A stretch of 64,000 nucleotides of DNA from Daejeonella sp. H1SJ63 (GTDB taxonomy: Bacteria; Bacteroidota; Bacteroidia; Sphingobacteriales; Sphingobacteriaceae): NCBI RefSeq assembly GCF_029360775.1, contig NZ_JARKMZ010000028.1, positions 62,001 through 126,000 on the forward strand, read 5' to 3'. How positions within the stretch are numbered: the stretch's first letter is position 1; every line of letters starts with the position of its first letter. The notes beneath the pieces are model-generated. The model made no database searches, was not told the DNA's origin, and saw only the letters and a program-made list of their open reading frames with translations. A program made the position numbers and the translations under genes. Shown here one piece after another: positions 27,184-35,673 of this stretch.

Positions 27184-28860
27184 ATGAGTAATACGAGTAA
27201 AGATGCTAAGGTACACAGGTTCTTGCAGGTTCATTCTGCCGACAATGTACTGGTAGCCCTGCAGGATCTTAAAAAAGGGGAAGAGATCAGTTTTGGCGGA
27301 CAAACAATCAGTCTGATTACAGATGTGGCTTCAAAACATAAATTTGCCATTAAGCCCTTTGGTGTTGATGAGCAGATTACCATGTATGGAGTTTTGGTTG
27401 GTAAAGCGTCTAAACCTATCGCTTTGGGTGAGGCCCTCACTACAGGAAATGTGTATCATGCCTCAAGTGATTTTGTGCTTGGCGAGAGAAAGCTGAACTG
27501 GGAAAAACCAGATACTTCAGCATTTGAGGGGAGAGCTTTTAATGGATTTCATCGTGCCGACGGGTCTGTTGGTACCTCCAATTACTGGTTGGTTATCCCG
27601 ATGGTGTTCTGTGAGAACAGGAATGTGAATGTATTGAAGGAGGCCCTCGACGAAAAACTGGGGTATAAAAAAGCAAAAAGCTATGAAAATGAGGTCGAAA
27701 GTCTTATTTCTTTATATCGTAGCGGGAAGTCAACTGAAGAAATTATAAATGCCGATTTGAAATCTACACCGGTTGAAGCTTCTAAAACAAGATTATTCCC
27801 TAATATCGACGGAGTTAAATTCATCACTCATGATATGGGATGTGGTGGAATAAAGCTTGATGCAGATACTTTATGCGGTCTGATTGCCGGATACATTACT
27901 CATCCAAATGTTGCAGGAGCTACTGTTTTAAGTCTGGGCTGTCAGCATTCTCAAACGAGTACTCTGGAGAACGAAATTAAAAAGCGTGACCCTGATTTCA
28001 GTAAGCCTCTGGCCATTCTGGAGCAGCAGGCACTGGGCACTGAAACCAATTTGATGCAGGAAGCTCTGAAAAGAACTTTCGCCGGATTGATTGAAGCAAA
28101 TAAAAATGCGCGTAAGCCGGCGCCATTGTCTAAATTATGTATCGGACTTGAATGCGGTGGTTCTGACGGGTTTTCAGGGATTTCAGCAAATCCGGCTCTG
28201 GGTTATGTTTCTGATCTTCTGGTTTCAATGGGTGGAGCCGTGGTGCTTTCTGAATTTCCTGAACTTTGCGGTGTGGAGCAGGAGCTCAGCGATCGCTGTG
28301 TGGATGTGGATACCGCCAATCGCTTTATGCATCTGATGCGTACCTATAATGCCCGTGCTGTGGCTGATGGATCGGGTTTTTATGCCAATCCATCTCCGGG
28401 AAACATCCGCGATGGATTGATCACTGATGCAATTAAATCAGCTGGAGCTGCAAAAAAAGGTGGTACTTCTCCGGTAACAGCTGTGCTGGATTATCCTGAG
28501 AAGGTGCAGCGTATGGGACTGAACTTATTATGTACTCCGGGATCTGATGTGGAAAGTACCACTGCTGAAGTGGCTTCCGGAGCTAATATTGTGCTCTTCA
28601 CTACCGGTTTGGGGACCCCGACAGGAAACCCTGTGGCTCCGGTTATCAAGCTGAGTACCAATACAAAAACATTTCAGAAAATGCCTGATATTATCGATAT
28701 TAACTGCGGAACAATCATCGATGGTACAGAAACCATACAGGAAAATGCTCACCGTATTCTGGATTATGTAATCAGGGTAGCCAGCGGTGAGGAACAGCCA
28801 AAAGCAGTTCAGCTGGGTCAGGATGATTTTATCCCATGGAAACGTGGGGTTTCTTTATAA
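27184..28860 (+). CDS. UxaA/GarD-family dehydratase, probable L-fuconate dehydratase
   Basis: 558 residues from ATG 27184. The N-terminal SAF domain (NVLVALQDLKKGEEISFGG, about residues 15-90) precedes the UxaA/altronate-galactarate dehydratase body: GFHRADGSVGTSNYWLVIP, THDMGCGGIK, SLGCQHSQ, LGLECGGSDGFSGISANPALG, VVLSEFPEL, CTPGSDVESTTAEVASGANIVLFTTGLGTPTGNPVAPVIK. Family members use Fe2+ to dehydrate sugar acids to 2-keto-3-deoxy acids. Placed between fucose transport and keto-deoxy-fuconate enzymes, with no enolase-superfamily fuconate dehydratase in the operon, it most likely dehydrates L-fuconate. A TTG at 27169 is in frame but would overlap the previous gene. Confidence 0.85.
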   Translation: MSNTSKDAKVHRFLQVHSADNVLVALQDLKKGEEISFGGQTISLITDVASKHKFAIKPFGVDEQITMYGVLVGKASKPIALGEALTTGNVYHASSDFVLGERKLNWEKPDTSAFEGRAFNGFHRADGSVGTSNYWLVIPMVFCENRNVNVLKEALDEKLGYKKAKSYENEVESLISLYRSGKSTEEIINADLKSTPVEASKTRLFPNIDGVKFITHDMGCGGIKLDADTLCGLIAGYITHPNVAGATVLSLGCQHSQTSTLENEIKKRDPDFSKPLAILEQQALGTETNLMQEALKRTFAGLIEANKNARKPAPLSKLCIGLECGGSDGFSGISANPALGYVSDLLVSMGGAVVLSEFPELCGVEQELSDRCVDVDTANRFMHLMRTYNARAVADGSGFYANPSPGNIRDGLITDAIKSAGAAKKGGTSPVTAVLDYPEKVQRMGLNLLCTPGSDVESTTAEVASGANIVLFTTGLGTPTGNPVAPVIKLSTNTKTFQKMPDIIDINCGTIIDGTETIQENAHRILDYVIRVASGEEQPKAVQLGQDDFIPWKRGVSL

Positions 28861-28881
28861 ATTAATAAATACTAAAAATAT

Positions 28882-29646
28882 ATGTTCAGCTTAAAAGGAA
28901 AAACAGCAGTAATTACGGGGGGCGGAAGCGGTATCGGAAAAGGTATTGCTAAAGTGTTTGCAGCGCAGGGTGCCGATGTCAAAATTGTGGAATTGAATCA
29001 GGATGCAGGCCTGGCGGTAGTCAAAGAGATCACTGATGCCGGTGGTCAGGCTTCTGTACATGCATGTGATGTATCGAAACAAACAGATGTAGTGGCATTG
29101 TTTAACAGCATCGGAAAAATTGATATTCTGGTAAATAATGCAGGTATTGCACATGTTGGAAGAGCAGATACAACATCTGAAGCCGATTTGGACAGAATTT
29201 ACAATGTTAACGTTAAAGGTGCTTACAACTGCCTTTTTGCAGGTATTCCGTTGATGAAAAAGAATGGCGGAGGTGTAATTCTGAATCTGGCATCGATTGT
29301 AGCTATCGTTGGTGTTGCAGATCGTTTCGCTTATTCAATGAGTAAGGGCGCCGTTTATGCAATGACACTTTCTGTTGCTAAAGATTATCTGGCAGATAAT
29401 ATCCGTTGTAACTCAATCTCTCCGGCAAGGGTTCATACCCCATTTGTGGATGGATTTATTGCTAAAAACTATCCCGGTCAGGAAAAAGAAATGTTCGAGA
29501 AGCTTTCTAAAACCCAGCCGGTTGGCAGAATGGCCACTCCTGAAGATATCGCAGCAATTGCATTATACCTTTGCTCAGATGAGGCAAGCTTCGTAACCGG
29601 AAATGATTATCCGATCGACGGAGGATTCATTAAACTGAACAGTTAA
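28882..29646 (+). CDS. SDR dehydrogenase, probable 2-keto-3-deoxy-L-fuconate dehydrogenase
   Basis: 254 residues of the classical short-chain dehydrogenase fold: NAD(P) motif TGGGSGIGKG, NNAGIAHVG, catalytic Ser in LNLASIVAIVG, YSMSKGAVYAMT with intact Tyr-xxx-Lys, and C-terminal SDEASFVTGNDYPIDGG. An acidic residue at the end of the second strand (KIVELNQ) suggests NAD+. In the non-phosphorylating fucose route this position is filled by the enzyme that oxidises 2-keto-3-deoxy-L-fuconate to the 2,4-diketo acid; the second SDR at 32725 is the better fucose dehydrogenase. Product is inferred from operon logic. Confidence 0.85.
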   Translation: MFSLKGKTAVITGGGSGIGKGIAKVFAAQGADVKIVELNQDAGLAVVKEITDAGGQASVHACDVSKQTDVVALFNSIGKIDILVNNAGIAHVGRADTTSEADLDRIYNVNVKGAYNCLFAGIPLMKKNGGGVILNLASIVAIVGVADRFAYSMSKGAVYAMTLSVAKDYLADNIRCNSISPARVHTPFVDGFIAKNYPGQEKEMFEKLSKTQPVGRMATPEDIAAIALYLCSDEASFVTGNDYPIDGGFIKLNS

Positions 29647-29663
29647 TTTAAAATCCTTTTACT

Positions 29664-30980
29664 ATGAAACGGTTCATTCTTAGCCTTGCTTTTGCACTTA
29701 GTATCAGTACACTGCAAGCTCAGCATCAGTATCCGCACCCGATGCCTGAATATACTCCTGCAGCTGAAAATCTGGCCAGTCGTGCCGAGTTTCAGGATAT
29801 GAAATTCGGGATGTTTATTCACTGGGGTATTTACAGTGTGCTGGGGGATGGGGAATGGATCATGCATAATAAGCGGATTCCGTACGATAATTATCAGCGT
29901 CTGGCAGGATTCTTCAATCCGCAGGAGTTCAATGCGAAGGAATGGGTGCAGCTGGCTAAATCAGCAGGCATGAAGTACATCACCATCACATCCCGTCATC
30001 ATGATGGATTCAGTATGTTCAGAACCACTGCTTCAGGGTATAATATTGTGGATGCTACTCCATATAAAAAGGACCCGATCAAAGAACTGGCTGAGGAATG
30101 TCAGAAAGAGGGTATCCGCCTTCATTTCTACTATTCCCTGCTCGACTGGGGAAGGAAGGATTATGGCTTTGAAAAACCGATTGAGAATGGTGCCCCTGCA
30201 AATACCGACTGGAATTCATACATCCGTTTCATGAAGACGCAGCTGACCGAGTTACTGAGCAATTATCCATCAATCGGAGGCATCTGGTTCGACGGACACT
30301 GGCAGCGTCCAACCGCTAACTGGCATTATGATGAGATCTATAGTCTGATTCATAAGCTGAATCCGCGGACTCTGGTAGGCAATAACCACCATATCACACC
30401 TATTGCCGGAGAGGATATACAGATGTTCGAAAAAGATCTTCCTGGTGAAAATAAAACCGGATTCCGTAAATCGGAAACAATCAGTTCGCTGGCTTTAGAA
30501 ACCTGCGAGACGATGAACGGAAGCTGGGGATTTAACATTAATGACCGCAAGTATAAATCCTCGAAAGAACTGATTCATTACCTTGTTAATGCTGCAGGCC
30601 GGAATGCTAATTTTCTGCTGAATGTGGGGCCTATGCCGGATGGAAAGATTCAACCTGAGTTTACTGATACGCTGAAAGTGATGGGTACCTGGCTGCAGAA
30701 GAACGGTGAAAGTATTTATGGAACCCGGGGTAATGTAATTGCCCCTCAGGATTGGGGTGTAGTAACAGCAAAAGGGAAATCATTGTATGCACATATTATG
30801 AAACAGCCCGGCAGGGAGTATATTTTTATGCCGGGGTTAAAAGATAAAGTGCTTTCAGCAGCGTTGCTCGCCGATGGTACTAAACTTAAATTTAAACAAC
30901 AGCCGGAAGGCGTATTCATTTATACGGATCAGCTAAACTTTGATCCGGTTAACACGATTATCCAACTAAAAATTCAATAA
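29664..30980 (+). CDS. Secreted alpha-L-fucosidase (GH29)
   Basis: 438 residues with signal peptide MKRFILSLAFALSISTLQAQ. The GH29 landmarks are KFGMFIHWGIYSVLG, ITSRHHDGFSMF, LHFYYSLLDWGR and GGIWFDGHWQRP, where the Asp of WFDG is the expected nucleophile, then GRNANFLLNVGPMPDGKI and the C-terminal beta domain. It releases terminal L-fucose from glycans in the periplasm or outside the cell, feeding FucP. It sits inside the catabolic operon, 17 bp after the SDR gene and 4 bp before the FAH gene. Confidence 0.95.
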   Translation: MKRFILSLAFALSISTLQAQHQYPHPMPEYTPAAENLASRAEFQDMKFGMFIHWGIYSVLGDGEWIMHNKRIPYDNYQRLAGFFNPQEFNAKEWVQLAKSAGMKYITITSRHHDGFSMFRTTASGYNIVDATPYKKDPIKELAEECQKEGIRLHFYYSLLDWGRKDYGFEKPIENGAPANTDWNSYIRFMKTQLTELLSNYPSIGGIWFDGHWQRPTANWHYDEIYSLIHKLNPRTLVGNNHHITPIAGEDIQMFEKDLPGENKTGFRKSETISSLALETCETMNGSWGFNINDRKYKSSKELIHYLVNAAGRNANFLLNVGPMPDGKIQPEFTDTLKVMGTWLQKNGESIYGTRGNVIAPQDWGVVTAKGKSLYAHIMKQPGREYIFMPGLKDKVLSAALLADGTKLKFKQQPEGVFIYTDQLNFDPVNTIIQLKIQ

Positions 30981-30984
30981 TACC

Positions 30985-31842
30985 ATGAAATTAATAAGAT
31001 GGGGGAAACCCGGACAGGAAAAAACAGGAGTCATTATCAAGGATGTAAAATACGATACCTCAGCATTTGGCGAAGATTATAATGAAGCTTTCTTTGAAAA
31101 TGACGGATTGAACCGTTTAGCGGCATTCCTGAAAGCCAATGAAGGTAAACTTCAGCAGATTGCTGATTCTGAGCGTCTGGGTTCACCTGTGGCACGTCCG
31201 TCCAAGATACTTTGCATCGGATTGAATTATGCCAAGCACGCAGCAGAAGCAGGTATGGCAATTCCTGCAGAGCCAATTCTGTTCATGAAGTCGACTACCT
31301 CACTTTCCGGCCCATTTGATGATATCATTATTCCTAAGGATTCAGTAAAATCTGACTGGGAAGTGGAGCTGGCATTTGTGATCGGTAAGAAAGCAAGCTA
31401 TGTTTCTGAGGCAGAAGCTTTGGATTATGTAGCGGGTTACGTGCTTCATAATGATGTTTCTGAGCGTGAATGGCAGCTGGAGCGCGGTGGTACCTGGGAT
31501 AAAGGTAAGGGCTGTGATACATTTGCTCCGCTTGGTCCGTTTATGGCTACTGCTGATGAGATTTCTGATCCGCATAAACTAAGATTATGGCTGAAGCTAA
31601 ACGGCAAAACTTTACAGGATAGCAATACCGATGACCTGATCTTTAATATTCCATTCCTGATTTCTTATGTGAGCAAATTCATGACCTTGCTGCCGGGGGA
31701 TGTCGTTTCGACCGGAACTCCTGCAGGTGTGGGCATGGGCTTCAAACCACCGATCTTCCTTAAAGACGGAGATGTGATTGAGCTGGGTATCGACGGACTT
31801 GGGGTAGCAAGACAGGTAGCTAAAGCCTATGTTAAAGCTTGA
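30985..31842 (+). CDS. FAH-family hydrolase, probable 2,4-diketo-3-deoxy-L-fuconate hydrolase
   Basis: 285 residues of the fumarylacetoacetate hydrolase family: ILCIGLNYAKHAAEAG, EPILFMKSTTSLSG, SDWEVELAFVIGK, YVLHNDVSERE, GKGCDTFAPLGP, GDVVSTGTPAGVGMG. The acidic metal ligands (WEVEL and the Asp of HNDVSE) are present. In non-phosphorylating fucose breakdown, an FAH-family enzyme cleaves 2,4-diketo-3-deoxy-L-fuconate to pyruvate and L-lactate; the operon supports that role. Its 3' end overlaps the lactonase start by 14 bp. Confidence 0.87.
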   Translation: MKLIRWGKPGQEKTGVIIKDVKYDTSAFGEDYNEAFFENDGLNRLAAFLKANEGKLQQIADSERLGSPVARPSKILCIGLNYAKHAAEAGMAIPAEPILFMKSTTSLSGPFDDIIIPKDSVKSDWEVELAFVIGKKASYVSEAEALDYVAGYVLHNDVSEREWQLERGGTWDKGKGCDTFAPLGPFMATADEISDPHKLRLWLKLNGKTLQDSNTDDLIFNIPFLISYVSKFMTLLPGDVVSTGTPAGVGMGFKPPIFLKDGDVIELGIDGLGVARQVAKAYVKA

Positions 31843-32662
31843 TTCACATCAGCATTTCTGGAAATTTAACCCAATAAAAGATAACTGGATCACAGAGGAA
31901 ATGGAAGTCATACGTCATGACTTCCTTCCTTCTGATCTGAAGCCGTTGCTGGATGCCAATGGTATTCATGGCTGTATTGCAGTACAGGCAGATCAGTCGG
32001 AGGCTGAAACAAATTTTCTGCTCGGCCTGGCCCGGGACTATGATTTCATTCGCGGAGTTGTAGGCTGGGTGGATCTCTGCTCAGACCGGATCAATGAACG
32101 ACTGGACTATTATTCCCAATTCCCGAAACTCAGGGGATTCCGTCATATTCTGCAGGCAGAGCCTGTTGAATTTATACGTAAGTCTGAATTTCAACGCGGT
32201 ATTGCCGCTCTTCAATCCTATGGATTTACCTACGACATACTAATTTATCCAAAGCATCTTCCTCAAAGCCTTAAGCTGATTCAGGATAATCCCGGGCAAT
32301 TATTCGTTATTGATCATCTGGCTAAACCGGATATTAAAAATGGCCGTTTCGATACCTGGGATGCCGAAATGAAAGAAATCGCCAGGTATGATCATGTCTT
32401 TTGTAAACTCTCCGGAATGATTACCGAAGCCCATCTTAAAACATGGAGAAAGGAAGATATCTTTCCGTATATGGATAAAGTTTTCGAATCATTTGGCGCC
32501 GAACGCCTGATGTTTGGAAGCGACTGGCCCGTATGTAAACTGGCAGGGGAATATGATGTGGTTTGTAGTCTGGTGGATGAGTATCTGAGTAAGTTAAGTA
32601 TGACCGAACAGGAACTGGTTTGGGGAAAGAATGCAGAACAGTTTTATAATTTAGTAAATTGA
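31829..32662 (+). CDS. Amidohydrolase-family L-fucono-lactonase
   Basis: 277 residues. LDSHQHFWKFNP provides the HxH metal site, followed by IHGCIAVQADQSEAETNFLL, VGWVDLCSD, LRGFRHILQAEP, FVIDHLAKPDI, CKLSGMITEA and LMFGSDWPVC with the catalytic Asp. These are typical of the sugar-lactonase branch of the amidohydrolases (COG3618), to which known L-fuconolactonases belong. It hydrolyses the lactone formed by fucose dehydrogenase to L-fuconate in the cytoplasm. Start chosen at ATG 31829 within the upstream gene (14-bp overlap), which indicates coupled translation. Confidence 0.9.
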   Translation: MLKLDSHQHFWKFNPIKDNWITEEMEVIRHDFLPSDLKPLLDANGIHGCIAVQADQSEAETNFLLGLARDYDFIRGVVGWVDLCSDRINERLDYYSQFPKLRGFRHILQAEPVEFIRKSEFQRGIAALQSYGFTYDILIYPKHLPQSLKLIQDNPGQLFVIDHLAKPDIKNGRFDTWDAEMKEIARYDHVFCKLSGMITEAHLKTWRKEDIFPYMDKVFESFGAERLMFGSDWPVCKLAGEYDVVCSLVDEYLSKLSMTEQELVWGKNAEQFYNLVN

Positions 32663-32724
32663 GCTTTGCTTCCTGTCATTGACATTCTTAAAAACAACAT
32701 TATGATTGATAAAAGGCAAATACA

Positions 32725-33510
32725 ATGGATTTAAAATTAAAAGATAAGGTAATTCTGGTGAGCGGTGGTGCTAAGGGAATTGGCGAAGGGATTGTAAAGG
32801 TATTAGCAGCCGAAGGAGCCATCCCGGTGATCATCGGCAGAAATGAAGCAGATAATTTGAAAACACTTCAGACTATTGAAGCTTCGGGTGCCAGAGGGTT
32901 CCAGATCAAAGCAGAATTAACGCTGCCTGAAGAATGTGAGAAGGTAGTCAGACTCACGCTGGAGAAATTTGGAAGGATTGATGCACTGGTGAATAATGCA
33001 GGGGTAAATGATAGCGTCGGGCTCGAAAAGGGTTCTTATGAAGGCTTTATATCCAGCCTGCACAAAAATGTAATCCACTATTATCTTCTGGCGCATCATG
33101 CTTTGCCGGCGCTGAAAAAATCCAAGGGCGCTGCTATCTTGAATATAAGTTCCAAGACAGCTGAAACCGGCCAGGGCGGAACATCAGCCTATGCCGCAGC
33201 CAATGGTGCCCGTAACGCACTGACCCGCGAATGGGCGGTTGAATTGCTGCCATTTGGAATTCGTGTCAATGCCGTGATCGTAGCCGAATGCTGGACTCCG
33301 CTCTACGAAAACTGGATCAATACACTTCCCAATCCTGAAGAGAAACTGAAAGACATTGTTAAAAAAATACCACTCGAAAACCGCATGACCACCGCCAATG
33401 AAATTGCTGATACCGTTGCCTTTTTACTTTCAGAACGATCATCCCATACCACCGGGCAATTGATTCATGTGGATGGGGGGTATACGCATCTGGATAGAGC
33501 TTTAAGCTGA
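32725..33510 (+). CDS. SDR family, probable L-fucose dehydrogenase, with Tyr-xxx-Asn in place of Tyr-xxx-Lys
   Basis: 261 residues. The SDR cofactor motif VSGGAKGIGEG, NNAGVNDS and the C-terminal segment SHTTGQLIHVDGGYTHLDRAL closely resemble bacterial L-fucose dehydrogenases. NISSKTAETGQGGTSAY supplies the catalytic Ser and Tyr156. Four residues later, where nearly every active SDR has Lys, codon 33202-33204 is AAT (Asn160): YAAANGARNALTREWA. The remaining fucose-specific segments are preserved, so the gene is not decayed. It would oxidise L-fucose to the lactone with NAD(P)+. It lies 62 bp after the lactonase. Confidence 0.83.
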   Translation: MDLKLKDKVILVSGGAKGIGEGIVKVLAAEGAIPVIIGRNEADNLKTLQTIEASGARGFQIKAELTLPEECEKVVRLTLEKFGRIDALVNNAGVNDSVGLEKGSYEGFISSLHKNVIHYYLLAHHALPALKKSKGAAILNISSKTAETGQGGTSAYAAANGARNALTREWAVELLPFGIRVNAVIVAECWTPLYENWINTLPNPEEKLKDIVKKIPLENRMTTANEIADTVAFLLSERSSHTTGQLIHVDGGYTHLDRALS

Positions 33511-33545
33511 AAGGTTGGCGCGACAGTATATTTTTGACCGTCATT

Positions 33546-33564
33546 CCTGCCTGCCGCAGGCAGG
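33546..33564. repeat. CCTGCC-type palindromic intergenic repeat, copy 2
   Basis: CCTGCCTG-CCG-CAGGCAGG, an 8-bp perfect stem with a 3-base loop, lies 36 bp downstream of the fucose dehydrogenase stop in a 247-bp gap. It is a variant of the palindrome at 18548-18567. It is not followed by a T-run, so it is not a normal terminator. Confidence 0.75.
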
Positions 33565-33757
33565 TCGAAGGAAGCATGACTGAGAAACTTTCTAACTAAG
33601 GCCAATCCATTTCTCCTTCCACAAAACTGTTCTACCGATAAAAATTCCCTTTGTTCAACCAAATCACTAAATTAAACATCAATACCGTAATGAATCTATT
33701 GAGTAATTCATCTTCCAATATCACAATCATCTCAGGCAACAGCTAACCGGCAATCCT

Positions 33758-34462
33758 ATGAAAAAATCACTCCTGATCCTTCTGGCAACTCTCTTTTTAT
33801 CCTTTCAAGCTTCTCAAAGCGCAGATCCTGCCAGCTATTTAAACGATTTGAAAGTTGAAATGAAAAAGGAATGGCCTAAAAACAGAACCATCAATCTGGT
33901 GTTTCACGGGCATTCAGTTCCTGCGGGATATTTCAAAACCCCGGTGGTGAATACCCTGGAAGCCTATCCTTATCAGGTCTTACGAGCGCTGAAAGCAGAA
34001 TATCCCTTTGCGGTCATTAATATCATCAATACCTCCATTGGCGGAGAAAACTCAGAAAGCGGTGCCAAACGCTTTGAAGTTGAAGTGTTAAATCATAAAC
34101 CCGATGTGTTGTTTATCGACTATGCCTTAAATGATCAGGGCATCGGACTGGAAAGAGCTCGCGTAGCCTGGGAGAAGATGATCAGTACTGCCCTGAACAA
34201 GGGTATCAAAGTGATTCTGCTCAGCCCTTCACCCGACCAGCGCGTGAATATCCTGGAAGCCAATAATGTGCTGGAGCAACATGCCACACAAATTAAAAAC
34301 CTGGCCGATAAACATAAAGTAGGATGGGTAGACAGCTACGGACTGTTCCGCCAAAAGGCACGTTCGGGTGAACCGGTTTCAAATTACATGTCTCAGGTCA
34401 ATCATCCGAATGAAAAGGGGCATGCGTTGATTGCTGAGGGGATTGTGGAGTATTTTAAATAG
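33758..34462 (+). CDS. Secreted SGNH/GDSL-type hydrolase
   Basis: 234 residues with signal peptide MKKSLLILLATLFLSFQAS. SGNH blocks are recognisable: block I is VFHGHSVPAGY (GHS where GDS is usual, with the nucleophilic Ser kept), block II IGGENSESG, block III DYALNDQG and block V VNHPNEKGHALIA with the catalytic His. Such enzymes are often carbohydrate esterases acting on acetylated glycans. It follows the fucose operon by 248 bp in the same direction and may help to strip esters from fucosylated glycans; this is only contextual. Confidence 0.83.
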   Translation: MKKSLLILLATLFLSFQASQSADPASYLNDLKVEMKKEWPKNRTINLVFHGHSVPAGYFKTPVVNTLEAYPYQVLRALKAEYPFAVINIINTSIGGENSESGAKRFEVEVLNHKPDVLFIDYALNDQGIGLERARVAWEKMISTALNKGIKVILLSPSPDQRVNILEANNVLEQHATQIKNLADKHKVGWVDSYGLFRQKARSGEPVSNYMSQVNHPNEKGHALIAEGIVEYFK

Positions 34463-34525
34463 TAGTTGTCGGTTATCTGTTACTGGGGTGTCAGGAGTTT
34501 GGGTAGAATTTATATATTTAAGTAC

Positions 34526-34598
34526 AAGGATGGTTAAACATGCCACAATACACCCGAATTTGGTGGGCTTGTGGTAATTTTATCATCCTTATATACAA
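34526..34598 (+). repeat. Imperfect inverted repeat at the left edge of the GIY-YIG cassette-like segment
   Basis: Outer arms AAGGATG (34526-34532) and CATCCTT (34584-34590) and inner arms GCCACAA (34542-34548) and TTGTGGT (34569-34575) form a two-part stem. Immediately to the right, at 34599-34607, comes GTTAGCAGT, a core-site-like sequence. The design resembles a degenerate integron attC site. It shows no clear primary-sequence similarity to the two elements downstream. Confidence 0.45.
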
Positions 34599-34640
34599 GT
34601 TAGCAGTCAGGCTATTTGACATCACAACAAGAAAGAAACT

Positions 34641-35504
34641 ATGAGTAAAATAACTTGGGACAATATTCAAAATCAATCGGACGAAATTTTATCGGACGGA
34701 CTTTATACTCTTAAATCAAGACCTTTTGACAACTTCTCAAACGTGACAGAAAATGGGTTTGGCAATTATCTCATTTCCCTTGACAAAAAACCATTCTATA
34801 TTGGTGAAGCTAAAGAACTTTTAAAAAGAGTAAAACAACAAGCAAAGCCGACAACTTCAACTTTTTACAAGAATTACTTAAAAGTTTCAAAGACAAATCA
34901 ACTAATTAAACCTGTTGACATTGACAATTTTAAAATACAGTTCATAACTACCAAAATAGGAAGAAAAGAAATTGAAGAATTTGGCATTGTAAACTTGCCG
35001 ACAAAACTCAACAGCTTTCAACTCGACAAGAGAAAAAAGTTTGAAATTAAAAACCAAAATGGTCTATGGTTGAGTGTTCAAAACGAATTTGCAGACATTT
35101 TAAAACAAGGAGAAACTAAACTCTTCAAAACGACTTTTCAGCCTTGGTTCAATTTGACAACAATATCCAATGCTGGACTTTATTTGGTAAAAGACAAATC
35201 AGACAGACTTATTTATATTGGCGAGAGTTCAGACGTTGGTGAAAGAATTGCAACTCACAGCGGACGAACTTATTTTTCTGCTCTTAGAAGACATATAGGA
35301 ACTGATATACTCGGCTTTCAACTTAAAGAGATTAACAAAAAGAAAAGATACTTTAGTGACAGCGAAGACAAGAAAGTAACTGACTATTTAAGTAGTTGCA
35401 AGTCGACAGTTTTTACTGTTAACTTCGGACGTTATGAACTTGAAGAATATTTGATTAAAAAGCATAGACCATTGTTAAACCGTAAAGGCAACAAAGACGA
35501 ATGA
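34641..35504 (+). CDS. GIY-YIG nuclease-like protein (tandem), cassette-borne
   Basis: 287 residues with two GIY-YIG-like modules. The first has GFGNYLISLDKKPFYIGEAKELLKRV (residues about 37-65), the second has AGLYLVKDKSDRLIYIGESSDVGERI (about 178-205) followed by RTYFSALRRHIGTDI. The C-terminal YELEEYLIKKHRPLLNRKG is the usual end of this fold. Activity on DNA is possible but no partner domain is seen. Asp codons are almost all GAC, unlike the GAT-rich neighbours, and the gene lies between complementary core-like sites, so it looks recently acquired. A defence or repair role cannot be assigned. Confidence 0.78.
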   Translation: MSKITWDNIQNQSDEILSDGLYTLKSRPFDNFSNVTENGFGNYLISLDKKPFYIGEAKELLKRVKQQAKPTTSTFYKNYLKVSKTNQLIKPVDIDNFKIQFITTKIGRKEIEEFGIVNLPTKLNSFQLDKRKKFEIKNQNGLWLSVQNEFADILKQGETKLFKTTFQPWFNLTTISNAGLYLVKDKSDRLIYIGESSDVGERIATHSGRTYFSALRRHIGTDILGFQLKEINKKKRYFSDSEDKKVTDYLSSCKSTVFTVNFGRYELEEYLIKKHRPLLNRKGNKDE

Positions 35505-35515
35505 AAAAAGCCCGA

Positions 35516-35650
35516 ACTGCTAACACACGTTTGGCGTCATGCGGGGTGACGTGCTTATATTTAAGTTCAGTTTTCCAATTGGACTTTAGTAGTAGGTTGA
35601 CAGTTTTGCGCTTCGAAATCCCGCACGAACGCCAAGCGTGGGAACGTTAC
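35516..35650 (+). repeat. attC-like element 1, after the GIY-YIG gene
   Basis: About 135 bp beginning 12 bp after the GIY-YIG stop. The left end ACTGCTAAC (35516-35524) is the exact reverse complement of GTTAGCAGT at the start of the same segment (34599-34607). The arms pair imperfectly (left TTGGCGTCATGCGGGG, right CCCGCACGAACGCCAAGC) with unpaired extra bases. The right end is GTTAC (35646-35650), continuing ACC. These are the features of an integron attC site with R'' and R' cores. The right arm 35603-35637 matches element 2 at 30 of 35 positions. Confidence 0.6.
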
Positions 35651-35673
35651 AACCAATCCTAAATCAAAACGAC

